A stretch of 64,000 nucleotides of DNA from Paenibacillus hamazuiensis (GTDB taxonomy: Bacteria > Bacillota > Bacilli > Paenibacillales > NBRC-103111). The notes beneath the pieces were generated by a model that searched no databases, had not been told where the DNA came from, and worked only from the letters and a program-made list of their open reading frames with translations. The DNA lies in NCBI RefSeq assembly GCF_023276405.1, contig NZ_JALRMO010000001.1, positions 8,533,501-8,597,500 of the forward strand. Reading direction: 5' to 3'. The position numbers were made by a program, and so were the translations under genes. Positions 63,531-64,000 of this stretch are shown piece by piece; position 1 is the stretch's first letter, and each line of letters begins with the position of its first letter.

Positions 63531-64000
63531 ATGAGCTTATCTATCGGACTGCAAGTGTTTTCGATTCGAAAGGAATTGGCCAAAGATTTCTGGGGAACGC
63601 TCGAGAAAGTGGCCGAAATCGGGTATAAACATATTGAGTTTGCGAACCATACGGCCGGCACGGATTATGGCGTAGGTTTTCATATCGATGCCGATACGCT
63701 GAGGCAAGGGTTGGACCGGCTGGGGCTGAAAGCGATATCCGCTCATATTCATCCGATAAGCCTGGACATTATCGATGGTACGATCGATTACCATCAGGCC
63801 ATCGGCAACAACTCTCTAGTGTGCGGTATCGGTTTTTGGAAAAACAAAGATGACGTTTTGGCCTTCAGCAAGAACCTGAATGTGATCGGCGAAAAATGCC
63901 GCAAGCGGGGGATGGACTTTTATTATCACAATCATTTTATGGAATTTCAGGAATTCGACGGACAAACCGTGATGGATCTCATTCTGGAACATACGGACAA
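63531..64000 (+). CDS. Xylose-isomerase-like TIM-barrel protein, N-terminal part
   Basis: ATG behind AAGGGAG; the frame stays open to the window edge (about 156 codons). The start MSLSIGLQVFSIRKELAKDF and the motifs SAHIHP, KNKDDVLAF and YHNHFMEFQEF align with the complete protein at 8516. The YHNHF histidines belong to the metal site. It completes an oxidoreductase-oxidoreductase-isomerase set. The remainder lies outside the window. Confidence 0.88.
   Translation, partial: MSLSIGLQVFSIRKELAKDFWGTLEKVAEIGYKHIEFANHTAGTDYGVGFHIDADTLRQGLDRLGLKAISAHIHPISLDIIDGTIDYHQAIGNNSLVCGIGFWKNKDDVLAFSKNLNVIGEKCRKRGMDFYYHNHFMEFQEFDGQTVMDLILEHTD

Overview
The window looks like a chromosomal segment from Paenibacillus or a close relative among spore-forming Firmicutes. 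Evidence: strong AGGAGG-type ribosome binding sites, frequent GTG/TTG starts, many lipobox lipoproteins, YesM/YesN-type two-component systems paired with sugar ABC transporters, CcpA-like cre sites, and intrinsic terminators with short stems and T-runs. It is mostly accessory carbohydrate-uptake DNA. No rRNA, tRNA, CRISPR array or intact insertion sequence was seen.

Layout. (1) 1-9.4 kb: fructan/sucrose-type locus with the end of a GH32 hydrolase, ROK fructokinase, sensor kinase plus AraC-type response regulator, solute-binding lipoprotein, two permeases, a DMT transporter and a TIM-barrel isomerase. A 64-bp box is shared by the kinase and binding-protein promoters. (2) 9.4-14.8 kb: partly decayed DNA with a GH42 remnant, a broken Gfo/Idh/MocA gene, a LysR regulator, an MFS stub, a frameshifted nitronate monooxygenase, a tautomerase, a tiny membrane protein on the minus strand and a copper-amine-oxidase-N-domain protein. 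(3) 14.8-27.5 kb: polysaccharide locus with a membrane-bound AraC regulator, LplB/LplC-type permeases, two different solute-binding lipoproteins and a 1649-residue secreted protein with FG-GAP repeats and two parallel beta-helix modules. (4) 27.5-35.7 kb: sugar-acid locus with Zn-dehydrogenase, KduD-like dehydrogenase, GntR repressor, ManD-like dehydratase, TRAP transporter (P, Q, M) and a CtBP-type hydroxyacid dehydrogenase between P and QM. (5) 35.7-36.7 kb: gene remnants (M20 amidohydrolase, sugar permease).

(6) 36.8-44.1 kb: copper locus with an MFS exporter, two CsoR-family regulators, CopZ, CopA, a His-rich lipoprotein, a half-size nitrite/sulfite-reductase-like protein, a second HMA protein and a glutaredoxin-like protein. 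Four similar G-rich operators occur at its promoters. (7) 44.1-54 kb: MarR-PaiA pair; a divergent PucR-type regulator facing an MFS-AspA-M20-EamA operon; and an AadK-type aminoglycoside adenylyltransferase. (8) 54-64 kb: a second YesM/YesN system with solute-binding lipoprotein, two permeases, two Gfo/Idh/MocA oxidoreductases and a TIM-barrel isomerase that runs off the end. Pairs of AGTCG repeats exactly 22 bp apart precede three of its transcription units.

All three sugar ABC systems lack an ATPase here, so they probably share an MsmX-type ATPase encoded elsewhere. The overall logic is repeated: sense an extracellular saccharide, induce a dedicated importer, and feed linked oxidoreductases, isomerases or hydrolases.
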